A stretch of 64,000 nucleotides of DNA from Lachnospiraceae bacterium (GCA_949383255.1 CASJPF010000018.1:1-64000); one strand, 5' to 3'; positions 26,977 through 33,897 are shown, counted from the stretch's first letter. Notes: a model not told the origin generated them from the letters alone. Translations and numbers: made by a program.

Positions 26977-27818
26977 GTATCATCTCTCTCGTTGTCTGGA
27001 AGGTAAATCACAACTTCTGTACTGTCATTTTTATCAAACTCCTCTGAAAGATTCTTTATCTGCTGCATCCGTAACTTTTGCTCCGTAGTCGCCATATCCA
27101 TATGCTCAGAAAGCCACTGCAATGCTTTCATTCTGTCAGCAAGTTTTATGCTTGCACCTTCCTTACCTTGTTTTACTTCCGCCAGTATTGTTCCATCAAG
27201 TTGTGCACTGTCTTTAAACCTTACCTTATTTACTATTTTCGTCAGTTGTTTCTCCTCGCCTGTATCTGGATCAATAATCTTAACTGGACCATGCAAAGAG
27301 GTCACAGGTATTTCTTCTGTCCCAAATTCCAAATAATCTGTTATGTCAGCAAATGCAATATCAATATACTTCTGAAAGACGTCCGATTCACTAAGAAACT
27401 CCCTGTTCAGTTTTTCTTGTTTCATTTTGAATATCTCATTTTTCACCTTATCATTTTTCAGCAGTCTACTACCATTCTGCATAGCTGAATGATAATTACA
27501 CCCATAAGCTTTCTGATATGCCTTTGTTGCATTAAAACTGCGTATATAATAAAGGCAAAAAAGCTGCTGTTTATCGGTAAGTTTCGTATTCTGTGTTACA
27601 TTTTCTACTTCTTCTGCTACAACTTTTTTTACTCGTTTTGCGTTTTTCGCAGCATTGCGCTCTGTTTTTGCAACGTTGCAATCCCATTTATACCTATTCT
27701 TCCAACTTCTTATGGTTCCTTCTGGAACCTTCAGTTCCTTTGCAATATCAACTAATTTAATTCCGGCAAAATACATCTGCTTTGCCTTTTCAATTCTCTC
27801 ATCAGGTTTTCGTGGCAC
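26973..27818 (-). CDS. terS: Terminase small subunit
   Basis: The 281-residue protein starts with a helix-turn-helix ('DERIEKAKQMYFAGIKLVDIAKELKVPEGTIRSWKNRYKWD'), which recognises the pac/cos DNA. It continues with the central 'LTDKQQLFCLYYIRSFNATKAYQKAYG' segment of the PBSX-type small terminase family. It is the first gene of the packaging operon. About 250 nt of non-coding DNA with a terminator lies upstream. Confidence 0.9.
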   Translation of the reverse strand: MPRKPDERIEKAKQMYFAGIKLVDIAKELKVPEGTIRSWKNRYKWDCNVAKTERNAAKNAKRVKKVVAEEVENVTQNTKLTDKQQLFCLYYIRSFNATKAYQKAYGCNYHSAMQNGSRLLKNDKVKNEIFKMKQEKLNREFLSESDVFQKYIDIAFADITDYLEFGTEEIPVTSLHGPVKIIDPDTGEEKQLTKIVNKVRFKDSAQLDGTILAEVKQGKEGASIKLADRMKALQWLSEHMDMATTEQKLRMQQIKNLSEEFDKNDSTEVVIYLPDNERDDT

Positions 27819-27850
27819 TCACCTCACCTTCCTTTTAGCTTACTATACGC

Positions 27851-27885
27851 AAAAAGAGAGGCACTATATCTTGGCCTCTCTTTTT
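27851..27885. terminator. Strong bidirectional hairpin terminator upstream of terS
   Basis: AAAAAGAGAGGC (27851-27862) pairs perfectly over 12 bases with GCCTCTCTTTTT (27874-27885). It ends plus-strand transcripts and also transcripts entering the packaging operon from upstream on the minus strand. Between it and 28076 I see only AT-rich DNA with TTTTTCTAC-like repeats. Confidence 0.75.
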
Positions 27886-28075
27886 CGCAATCCTTCTATT
27901 CCTTAATTTAACATTTTAAACTAAACTTTTTCTACTTGCAACCTACTCTTTTTCTACCGTTTTTCTACCAAAAATTTATTGATAAAATATTGCTGCCCTT
28001 TACCTAAGTCATCTTTTCAGATGTCTCAGATGCCTTTTTGAAATATCAATATTTAATTGTATTTGCTACTATATT

Positions 28076-28192
28076 TTATGCACAGTATTTAATCTCATAT
28101 TCTGATACAATTTTAGAGAAAATCTCTCGCAATTTTTTATCTCCGTCAATAATATCCATGCGGTTTGTATTCCTTATCTCTGTATTTGTGCA
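28076..28192 (-). pseudogene. Second copy of the ORF6N protein, only the last 38 codons left
   Basis: These codons read CTNTEIRNTNRMDIIDGDKK ... SEYEIKYCA, nearly identical to the end of the ORF6N protein at 20867. The similarity continues past the stop into the degraded terminator-like sequence near 28015. The 5' part has been replaced by the ribbon-helix-helix gene at 28199. It shows that the ORF6N segment has been copied within this prophage. Confidence 0.8.
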
Positions 28193-28198
28193 TCTTCT

Positions 28199-28336
28199 TT
28201 AAATCTTCCTCAATAAATCTTCCTCAATTAAAGAAATAATGTAATCTTTCATTGTCATTCCATTATCTGCTAACTGCACTTTGATTTTCTTGAAAAGTTC
28301 TTCATCAACTCGTATAGCAATATTTCTTTCAAGCAC
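28199..28336 (-). CDS. Orphan ribbon-helix-helix (CopG/Arc-like) DNA-binding protein
   Basis: This 45-residue gene starts at GTG 28336, seven bases after GGAGG. The sequence 'NIAIRVDEELFKKIKVQLADNGMTMKDYIISLIEEDL' is a textbook ribbon-helix-helix: strand, helix, turn, helix. Such proteins are usually antitoxins or autoregulators, but no toxin gene is next to it. Its last codons contain a perfect 14-nt tandem duplication (28201-28228) that changes the reading frame and probably shortened the C-terminus. It abuts the ORF6N remnant. Confidence 0.75.
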   Translation of the reverse strand: MLERNIAIRVDEELFKKIKVQLADNGMTMKDYIISLIEEDLLRKI

Positions 28337-28353
28337 TTCATCACCTCCTTAAT

Positions 28354-28385
28354 TGCATGACATCATGCACGCAATCATTAGTCAA
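28354..28385 (-). promoter_or_regulatory. Promoter with palindromic operator for the RHH gene
   Basis: On the minus strand TTGACT (28385-28380) and TGTCAT (28362-28357) are 17 nt apart. The perfect palindrome TGCATGA-CA-TCATGCA (28354-28369) covers the -10. Its position suits self-repression by the small ribbon-helix-helix protein encoded just downstream. Confidence 0.55.
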
Positions 28386-28394
28386 TACCCAAAA

Positions 28395-28425
28395 TTAAAA
28401 AGACAGCAGATTTTTTTCTACTGTC
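28395..28425 (-). terminator. Terminator of the FtsK-like gene
   Basis: On the minus strand GACAGTAGA pairs with TCTGCTGTC (one mismatch) and is followed by TTTTTAA. It begins 10 nt after the FtsK-like stop codon. Confidence 0.75.
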
Positions 28426-28434
28426 CTTTTCTCC

Positions 28435-30021
28435 TTAAAGATACTCTTTGATGTATCTCTCAAATTGTTCCATACTCATTAAAATGCGACGAGACTTTGT
28501 TCCTTCTTCTGGACCCACTATACCAGCCTCCTCAAGTTGGTCTATAATGCGCGCAGCACGATTAAATCCAATCTTAAACATGCGCTGTAACATTCCAATA
28601 GATGCTTTTTCCTTCTCGATAACAATCTTTCCTGCTTCCGCAAAATAAGGGTCTAATTCATTCTCATTGCTAACTACTTGCCTTTGTTCGGCTTTCTTTT
28701 CATAGTCCGCGCCATAATACCCCACCATCTGATTTTTAAAAAAATTAACTACATTTATTATTTCCGTATCAGACACATACGCTCCTTGTACACGTAAAGG
28801 CGCTCTTATTCCTTGCGGATAAAATAACATATCGCCATCAAATAATAAGTCCTCTGCCCCTTTAGTGTCTAAAATCGTTCTTGAATCTATGGCAGAAAAT
28901 ACGTTAAATGCTATTCGGCTTGGTATGTTTGCCTTGATTGTTCCTGTTATCACATCTACAGATGGTCTTTGCGTAGAAATAACAAGATGTATTCCGGCGG
29001 CTCTGCCCATCTGCGCCACTCTGCAAATACTTTCTTCTGCACTACCATTGTATGTTGTCATCAAATCCGAAAAATCATCTATGATAATAACGATTCTTGG
29101 TATTTTCTGTGGCGATTCGTCATTGGAAGAATATTTCTCCACAGTCTTATTATATGCTGCCAAATCCCTTGCACCAAAAACTCCAAACTTTCTGTATCTC
29201 TCCACCATTTCATTAACCGCCCATTGTAAAGCTGCAGTTGATTTTCTTAAATCTGTCACAACCGGAACCAACAAATGAGGAATACCATTATACATAGTCA
29301 AGTTTACCGCTTTTGTATCTATCAGTAATAACTTTACATCGTTTGGGTGGGCTTTATACAAAATACTTATTATGATACTGCTAATACATACTGACTTGCC
29401 AGAACCGATAGTTCCGCCGATTAACAAATGACACATGTTATCAAGGCTTTCAACGATATTATTTCCAGCTACATCTTTTCCAATAGCAATCGCTAAATTA
29501 GAGGAAAATTCTATAAATTCTTTTGATGCTATCACTTTCTTAATTGGAACTATTGATGTATTTTCATTTTGCGCATCAATCCCTATGGTAGTTCTACCTG
29601 AAATCGGTGCTTCTATATGTAAATTAGAAACCTCCAAATTGAGTTTTATATCATCTTCCAACCTAAGAATATCACTTATCCTAACCCCTTTTTCAATTTG
29701 AATCTCAAACCTTGTAAAACGCGGACCGTAAAATATATCTACAATCTCTATATTAATTCCAAAGGAATGAAATGTTTTAAGCAATTTTATGCTTTTTTCC
29801 TTTATTTCTTCCCTGAAATTTTCTGTATTATTTATTGTATCTAACAAGCTAATCGGAGGAAACATGTATATTAATTGTGTTTTCTGATTATCTTCCTGCA
29901 TATTTGCTTCCAATTCTTCATTGTTCAAATTTGTTGTCTTTTCCGAACCATCAGCAGTATTTTCCATTTCCATAGTGCTTTCCGGCTTGAAAGCGTCCAA
30001 TATTTTACTTATGAATGACAT
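28435..30021 (-). CDS. Soluble FtsK/SpoIIIE-type DNA translocase
   Basis: The 528-residue protein has the whole motor of FtsK/SpoIIIE: an alpha domain ('ISGRTTIGIDAQNENTSIVPIKKVI'), a RecA-like beta domain with Walker A GGTIGSGKS at residues 202-210, Walker B 'IPRIVIIIDDFSDL', and 'ISTQRPSVDVITGTIKANIPSRIAF'. A C-terminal gamma winged helix follows ('IVIEKEKASIGMLQRMFKIGFNRAARIIDQLEEAGIVGP'), which in FtsK reads KOPS/SRS sequences. The membrane domain is missing, so it is cytosolic unless tethered by a partner. It is paired with a membrane-anchored HNH protein upstream. A role in phage or plasmid-like DNA handling or in exclusion is possible; neither is proven. Confidence 0.9.
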   Translation of the reverse strand: MSFISKILDAFKPESTMEMENTADGSEKTTNLNNEELEANMQEDNQKTQLIYMFPPISLLDTINNTENFREEIKEKSIKLLKTFHSFGINIEIVDIFYGPRFTRFEIQIEKGVRISDILRLEDDIKLNLEVSNLHIEAPISGRTTIGIDAQNENTSIVPIKKVIASKEFIEFSSNLAIAIGKDVAGNNIVESLDNMCHLLIGGTIGSGKSVCISSIIISILYKAHPNDVKLLLIDTKAVNLTMYNGIPHLLVPVVTDLRKSTAALQWAVNEMVERYRKFGVFGARDLAAYNKTVEKYSSNDESPQKIPRIVIIIDDFSDLMTTYNGSAEESICRVAQMGRAAGIHLVISTQRPSVDVITGTIKANIPSRIAFNVFSAIDSRTILDTKGAEDLLFDGDMLFYPQGIRAPLRVQGAYVSDTEIINVVNFFKNQMVGYYGADYEKKAEQRQVVSNENELDPYFAEAGKIVIEKEKASIGMLQRMFKIGFNRAARIIDQLEEAGIVGPEEGTKSRRILMSMEQFERYIKEYL

Positions 30022-30043
30022 ATCTTCCTACCTTTCATTTTAG

Positions 30044-30069
30044 AAAAAGCGATAGATTCTCTCTATCGC
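30044..30069 (-). terminator. Hairpin between HNH and FtsK-like genes
   Basis: On the minus strand GCGATAGA pairs with TCTATCGC over a 5-nt loop, followed by TTTTTC. Only 22 nt separate it from the FtsK-like start, too short for a new promoter, so it probably acts as an attenuator within one transcript. Confidence 0.65.
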
Positions 30070-30099
30070 CTAAATTTATAATCTATTACCCTTTTCAAG

Positions 30100-31008
30100 T
30101 CACTCCATTTTTGAACCCTTTCTCCTGTTGCATCTCCAACAAAGTGTTTGTAAATTACTTTTTGCCGTTAGTCCTCCTTTTGATATAGGAACTATATGAT
30201 CTATTTCCAAAAGAAGGTTTGGCTCGTTTTGAATAGACGCTCCACATTTTTTGCATGTATAACCATCTCTTTGTAATATTTCTCTTCTAAGCGCACTTGT
30301 CATTAGTGCACGTTGGCCCGCCGCACTCTTTTTAAATTTAACTACCTCTGATAAATATGTTACAAAGTTATTTAAATTAGCAATATCCATTACAACATCA
30401 CATTGCATAGATGCGTTACCACCAGAACTTATATACTTGAAAATATATCTTGGAAAATACATTGTGCTAAAATCTACTTCAGTAAATCCTAATTTTCTCT
30501 CAAGTTTATTTTTACCAAGAGTTCTTATTAGAAAAGGTATATCTTTTGCAATACTATCAACTATATTCTGTTTTTCTCTTTTTAATGCAACCTTGCCCTG
30601 TTCCGCTGCTTCAAAATTATTTAACATTTCTTCAAATTTAGACAAGTTATCTTCATCTGTTTTTATATTAAAGTATTTGCATACATATTTGAAAGGTTGA
30701 TTTTTAGCATTGCTACAAACAGTCCTTGAACAATTATATACATTCGGGGCATAAACTTGATTCAGCAGTTCTCTGCGTCTATATTTGTACCTGCTTGTAT
30801 CCTGAAAGTTTGCCTGACCATAGTTTAATTGATTTATCCCCAAATGCATTCCTTTTAGTTCTTCTATATGTTCATTTAATTCATTGCAGTCTGATATGTA
30901 TGTTTGAATCCGATTTTTCACATCGATAAATTTTTTACTCCTATAGTAAAAAAACTCATAAAACTTCCATGCAATAACCAACATTAATAAAATAACAACC
31001 ATATACAT
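30100..31008 (-). CDS. Membrane-anchored HNH endonuclease
   Basis: I start the gene at ATG 31008 behind AGGAGGAG, giving a 302-residue protein. Residues 1-20 (MYMVVILLMLVIAWKFYEFF) form one transmembrane helix. Long helices follow, and the last ~60 residues are an HNH nuclease with two zinc knuckles ('RDGYTCKKCGAS', 'EIDHIVPISKGG', 'NLQTLCWRCNRRKG'). An HNH domain on a membrane anchor is unusual for a phage. Its only close partner is the FtsK-like motor downstream, so a joint role at the membrane (DNA entry, exclusion or transfer) is plausible but inferred. Confidence 0.8.
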   Translation of the reverse strand: MYMVVILLMLVIAWKFYEFFYYRSKKFIDVKNRIQTYISDCNELNEHIEELKGMHLGINQLNYGQANFQDTSRYKYRRRELLNQVYAPNVYNCSRTVCSNAKNQPFKYVCKYFNIKTDEDNLSKFEEMLNNFEAAEQGKVALKREKQNIVDSIAKDIPFLIRTLGKNKLERKLGFTEVDFSTMYFPRYIFKYISSGGNASMQCDVVMDIANLNNFVTYLSEVVKFKKSAAGQRALMTSALRREILQRDGYTCKKCGASIQNEPNLLLEIDHIVPISKGGLTAKSNLQTLCWRCNRRKGSKME

Positions 31009-31104
31009 ATGTGTTCTCCTCCTAAATAACATATTTTCCCATATTCTACCACATAATAATACAAAAATATACATTTTTGTACTAAATGCACGAAATAAGT
31101 TGGT

Positions 31105-31145
31105 AACAAAAAAGGCGATAAATTTTTTATCGCCCCTTTTGTTAC
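31105..31145 (-). terminator. Terminator of brnTA
   Basis: On the minus strand GGCGATAAA and TTTATCGCC form a perfect 9-bp stem with a 3-nt loop, followed by TTTTTTG. An outer AACAAAA/TTTTGTT pairing extends it. It lies 2 nt after the brnA stop. Confidence 0.8.
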
Positions 31146-31146
31146 C

Positions 31147-31356
31147 TTATTTCCAAGACATCTGCAACTGCTTCTTATTCTTTGCACAATCCGACAAATA
31201 CAGATTGATAAGCGTCTGGTATGGTATGCCCGATTCCTCGCTCTGTTCCTTAAAAAAATCAATCGTTTCATTGTCAATATTAATCGTTATCTGCTTTTTC
31301 AGCTTTTTAACATACGGATTTCGTCTCCCATTGCTAAAATCATATTCTTCTTTCAT
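31147..31356 (-). CDS. brnA: BrnA-type antitoxin
   Basis: This 69-residue protein has the BrnA ribbon-helix-helix signature 'LKKQITINIDNETIDFFKEQSEESGIPYQTLINLYLSDCA'. It neutralises BrnT and represses its own operon. I start it at ATG 31356 behind GAAAGGGG; the longer frame overlaps the toxin. It lies 13 nt downstream of brnT, the standard toxin-first order. Confidence 0.85.
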   Translation of the reverse strand: MKEEYDFSNGRRNPYVKKLKKQITINIDNETIDFFKEQSEESGIPYQTLINLYLSDCAKNKKQLQMSWK

Positions 31357-31369
31357 ATTTACGCCCCTT

Positions 31370-31657
31370 TCAAAAATCGTCATACTGCTTCGCTTCACTT
31401 GCGGTTGCTTTCCTTGCAGAAATAATGCGGATTACCGTATCAGATTTCCTATAGCAATGACAGACTACCAAAAGATTAGCCGAATGGCTAAATCCTAAAA
31501 TAATAAACCTGTCCTCCTCCCTGGAATGCTCTGCGTCTCCAATTACTATAGCCATTTCATCATAAAATACTGTTGCCGCTTCTTCAAAATCAATTCCGTG
31601 TTTGGCTTTGTTGATTTTGTTTTTATTTTCGTCCCATTCAAAATTTATATATTCTAT
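31370..31657 (-). CDS. brnT: BrnT-type RNase toxin with non-standard start codon
   Basis: The frame encodes 'EYINFEWDENKNKINKAKHG', 'IDFEEAATVFYDEMAIVIGD' and 'SREEDRFIILGFSHSANLLVVCHCYR', the full BrnT fold (about 95 residues). No ATG, GTG or TTG precedes the conserved first strand in frame. The position of the usual Met is ATA (31657-31655), preceded by ATT, with no Shine-Dalgarno sequence. The first in-frame ATG is at 31555, which would drop a third of the protein. Either a leaderless ATA/ATT start is used or the toxin lost its start codon. Confidence 0.8.
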   Translation of the reverse strand: MEYINFEWDENKNKINKAKHGIDFEEAATVFYDEMAIVIGDAEHSREEDRFIILGFSHSANLLVVCHCYRKSDTVIRIISARKATASEAKQYDDF

Positions 31658-31663
31658 AATTGT

Positions 31664-31692
31664 ATAGTAATTATTTTATAATTATTTGTCAA
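31664..31692 (-). promoter_or_regulatory. Promoter of brnTA
   Basis: On the minus strand TTGACA (31692-31687) is followed after 17 nt by TACTAT (31669-31664). Transcription would begin about 7 nt later, at or within one or two bases of the ATA/ATT that opens the BrnT frame, so the toxin message would have no leader. Confidence 0.5.
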
Positions 31693-31757
31693 TGCCTAAA
31701 ATAAAAAAGGTAGCTAATTTTTTTTTTGCTGTCTCATTCTATCAATTATTGCTATAT

Positions 31758-31969
31758 TCAATCATATTTTAATTTATCCCTATCCCACAAATTAACTACA
31801 CTTCTTTTTTCGCTTGCGCCATAAAATAGCAATTTGTTAGCACGATAGTAATATCTGTATGATGGAATCCTTCCAGTATATGCTCGTTATACTGCTGCGT
31901 TTCCAATATTAGGATCGGGCAGCAGCATAATTGTACTTTCCCTATTTGTGGGGGAATCTCTTACATATT
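31758..31969 (-). pseudogene. Remnant coding sequence of unknown family
   Basis: One minus-strand frame reads VRDSPTNRESTIMLLPDPNI, then GNAAV, a TAA, and then RAYTGRIPSYRYYYRANKLL ... SVVNLWDRDKLKYD before TGA. It has protein-like composition and one internal stop, and no ribosome site. It fills most of the space between the divergent brnT and hicA promoters and is probably the end of a lost gene. Confidence 0.35.
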
Positions 31970-32006
31970 ACTGCCAGTCTACTTTCTAACCTTCACCCTG
32001 CAAAAT

Positions 32007-32062
32007 ATACGCATAATTTATGCGCATAAACTATTGACATGCGCATAAAGAAGGCGTATAAT
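32007..32062 (+). promoter_or_regulatory. Consensus promoter and operator of hicAB
   Basis: TTGACA (32034-32039) and TATAAT (32057-32062) are exactly 17 nt apart, a perfect consensus. Three copies of an ATGCGCATAA-type sequence surround it (32007-32016, 32020-32030, 32039-32049). The middle one forms the perfect palindrome TTTATGCGCATAAA (32017-32030), and the third overlaps the -35/spacer. This suits repression by the HicB ribbon-helix-helix domain. Confidence 0.8.
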
Positions 32063-32085
32063 ATATAATATAAGGAGGAAACAAT

Positions 32086-32268
32086 ATGACAGTTCGGGAA
32101 ATACTAAAGGTGCTTCGCAAAGATGGATGGTACATTACCAATCAAGAGGGTTCTCATATAAGCCTAAAGCACCCAACAAAGCCCGGAAAGGTCACAGTAG
32201 CAAACCACAGCGGCGACCTGAAGCCGGGAACGCTAAACAGCATTTACAAGCAGGCAGGGCTTAAATAG
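32086..32268 (+). CDS. hicA: HicA toxin (mRNA interferase)
   Basis: The 60-residue protein has the HicA double-stranded RNA-binding fold. The catalytic His is H24 in 'NQEGSHISLKHP', and the 'KVTVANHSGDLKPGTLNSIYKQAG' end is typical. It cleaves mRNA when not bound by HicB. It starts 6-7 nt after AAGGAGG and points opposite to the phage genes around it. Confidence 0.95.
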   Translation: MTVREILKVLRKDGWYITNQEGSHISLKHPTKPGKVTVANHSGDLKPGTLNSIYKQAGLK

Positions 32269-32307
32269 CCCTACTGCCTGCGATTCTCATAGAAAGGAGC
32301 ATAATTT

Positions 32308-32721
32308 ATGCAGAATTTAACTTATCTTGCAGTTTTTGAACCATCAACAGATGGTGCATATAGCATTTACTTTCCTGATTTACCTGGATGTATCAGCTTT
32401 GGGAACAATCTGGAAGAAGCTTCACGCATGGCAGCAGAAGCCGCAAGCCTTCATGTGTACAGTATGGAATGTGACAATGAAAAAATTCCCACTCCATCCG
32501 TGAATCTGACCAAAGAAGATACCGAGGGAAATGTCATAATGCCTGTTACAATCCACCCTGACTTATTCCGCATGAAAAAGGATAATGAGCGCATCAAAAC
32601 AAACATCACTCTCCCTGCATGGCTGAAAAGGATTGCAGAGGAACAAAAGGTAAACTATTCTCGGCTTTTGGAAGCTGCCCTGATTGATTATCTGCAAATC
32701 CCTATGTCCGGCAGACAATAA
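32308..32721 (+). CDS. hicB: HicB antitoxin with C-terminal RHH domain
   Basis: The 137-residue protein begins with the HicB partial RNase H fold ('YLAVFEPSTDGAYSIYFPDLPGCISFGNNLEEASRMAAEAASLHVYSM'). It ends with a DNA-binding ribbon-helix-helix ('IKTNITLPAWLKRIAEEQKVNYSRLLEAALIDYL'). It binds HicA and represses the shared promoter. It is 39 nt downstream of hicA with its own AAAGGAG site. Confidence 0.95.
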   Translation: MQNLTYLAVFEPSTDGAYSIYFPDLPGCISFGNNLEEASRMAAEAASLHVYSMECDNEKIPTPSVNLTKEDTEGNVIMPVTIHPDLFRMKKDNERIKTNITLPAWLKRIAEEQKVNYSRLLEAALIDYLQIPMSGRQ

Positions 32722-32792
32722 TCCTTCGCCCTGCTGCCGTGTGCAATATATCAGATGCCGAAACAGCAAGCACACACTTACAATCTTACAAA

Positions 32793-32833
32793 AAAACCGC
32801 CCCAACACTTGCCAAAGTACAAAGGGCGGTTTT
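32793..32833 (+). terminator. Terminator of hicAB
   Basis: AAAACCGCCC (32793-32802) pairs perfectly with GGGCGGTTTT (32824-32833) across a 21-nt loop. It is the first strong hairpin after hicB and can work in both directions. Confidence 0.75.
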
Positions 32834-32954
32834 CTCTGTCTATTCATATTTAAAAAAATTATTCTCGCCTTTTATTCTCTACCATTATATTTCTATCTTT
32901 GCACTATGTGAACTACCCATTGTCTCAAACCAGTGAGATTGTGGTAGCCTTATT

Positions 32955-33038
32955 TCAAGTAAATAACAAAATCAATCCGACTACTACAATAACGAACCAA
33001 ACAACTGCAACCACAAGTTTCAAAATATTTTTTATCAT
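32955..33038 (-). CDS. 27-residue hydrophobic peptide, candidate small membrane toxin
   Basis: A minus-strand ATG at 33038 opens MIKNILKLVVAVVWFVIVVV followed by GLILLFT and TGA. Three Lys-spaced residues precede a single membrane helix of about 20 residues. That is the size and layout of type I toxin peptides or tiny holin-like proteins. The ribosome site is weak, as is common for type I toxins. A larger peptide gene lies 57 nt upstream on the same strand. Not long enough to exclude chance. Confidence 0.4.
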   Translation of the reverse strand: MIKNILKLVVAVVWFVIVVVGLILLFT

Positions 33039-33094
33039 ATTGATTTTACAGACAGACTGTGATATTTTTTAGATGGGCGGTTTCCCTCCCCTTT

Positions 33095-33208
33095 TTATTG
33101 GAGGCTCTCTATAATCATTTTGATTACAGCTATGAGAGTTCCAATTTCTAGGGCAAGTTGTGTGAGTGCTTTGACCACTTTTATCAGCTTGCCTATCTTC
33201 TTGTCCAT
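33095..33208 (-). CDS. 37-residue amphipathic peptide
   Basis: The frame starts at ATG 33208 with GGAGG seven bases upstream (a second ATG two codons earlier is too close to it). It encodes MDKKIGKLIKVVKALTQLAL then EIGTLIAVIKMIIESLQ. The peptide has a basic amphipathic start and a hydrophobic helix. It lies 19 nt downstream of the late-regulator gene, so it is probably co-transcribed. It resembles small holin-like or toxin peptides in size, but I do not recognise the family. Confidence 0.5.
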   Translation of the reverse strand: MDKKIGKLIKVVKALTQLALEIGTLIAVIKMIIESLQ

Positions 33209-33227
33209 CTGCATTCCTCCATATAAT

Positions 33228-33803
33228 TTATATACCTAACAGATATACCGATACAATTCCACAGGCAATTCCCAAGTCCTTATATATTGTTTTATCACTA
33301 ACATTTTCAATCTGCGAAATTTCTTGTATTGTATATTGCTTATCTGCCAAATACATCATACTAAGTTCTCTGCATCGTCGCTTTGCTTCCTCATTTCCAG
33401 ATTTTTCACATTCTTCACGATACATATCTATTGCCTTTTCAATGCGATAAACATAATATAAATCTTCCTGCCTTCGTTTCTCTCCATTCTGGATTATTCT
33501 TTCAGATTTACTTACTGTCTCCCTTGCATTTCCCATAAGGTCTTGTATAAATTTCCATCTAAGTTCAATCTGTTCTTCTACTGTGAATCTTGCCTCATCT
33601 GACAGCGTAGCCTTGATTCTTCTATAGGAACTAAGCATCTTTTTCGTTTTGTTTACTTTATTTTCTTCCCTGGCTCTTTTCTTTTCTACCTTGGCTTGCT
33701 CTGCTCTAAATGTTTGCACCGCTTCTTTCCCTGCTATAGCAGCAATCTGGTTTATTTGTTCCTGGGTCAAAACATACATATGTATCTCGTTTTTTGTTTC
33801 CAT
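33228..33803 (-). CDS. Late-gene regulator, sigma-factor/ArpU-like
   Basis: The 191-residue protein is mostly basic coiled coil. It ends in a region-4-like helix-turn-helix ('LADKQYTIQEISQIENVSDKTIYKDLGIACGIVSVYLLGI'). Proteins of this shape at the end of the early region switch on the late operons of Gram-positive phages. It is the last regular early gene before the accessory block and the packaging operon. Confidence 0.65.
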   Translation of the reverse strand: METKNEIHMYVLTQEQINQIAAIAGKEAVQTFRAEQAKVEKKRAREENKVNKTKKMLSSYRRIKATLSDEARFTVEEQIELRWKFIQDLMGNARETVSKSERIIQNGEKRRQEDLYYVYRIEKAIDMYREECEKSGNEEAKRRCRELSMMYLADKQYTIQEISQIENVSDKTIYKDLGIACGIVSVYLLGI

Positions 33804-33815
33804 ACTGTCGCCCCC

Positions 33816-33897
33816 TTGACTTATCTTTTCTTATGAGCTATAATGCTCATATGTCAAAGGGCTGTCTCATAAGAAAATTGGGGCGGCTTTTTTTAAT
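33816..33897 (+). ncRNA. Short plus-strand transcription unit (candidate small RNA)
   Basis: TTGACT (33816-33821) and TATAAT (33839-33844) are 17 nt apart on the plus strand. The palindrome ATGAGC-TATAAT-GCTCAT covers the -10. About 12-40 nt further on, GCTGTCTC can pair with GGGGCGGC (with G-U pairs), followed by TTTTTTT ending at 33897. This would give a terminated RNA of about 45 nt, opposite in direction to the phage operon. Minus-strand promoter elements (TTGACA 33857-33852) share the same palindrome. Expression is not shown. Confidence 0.4.

Noticed and set aside
27886-28075. Gene upstream of the small terminase
   Set aside because: Only AT-rich sequence with TTTTTCTAC-like repeats; no open frame with a start signal.
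30100-31074. Longer start of the HNH protein at 31074
   Set aside because: It would run through the ribosome site of the ATG at 31008; the shorter start gives a clean membrane helix.
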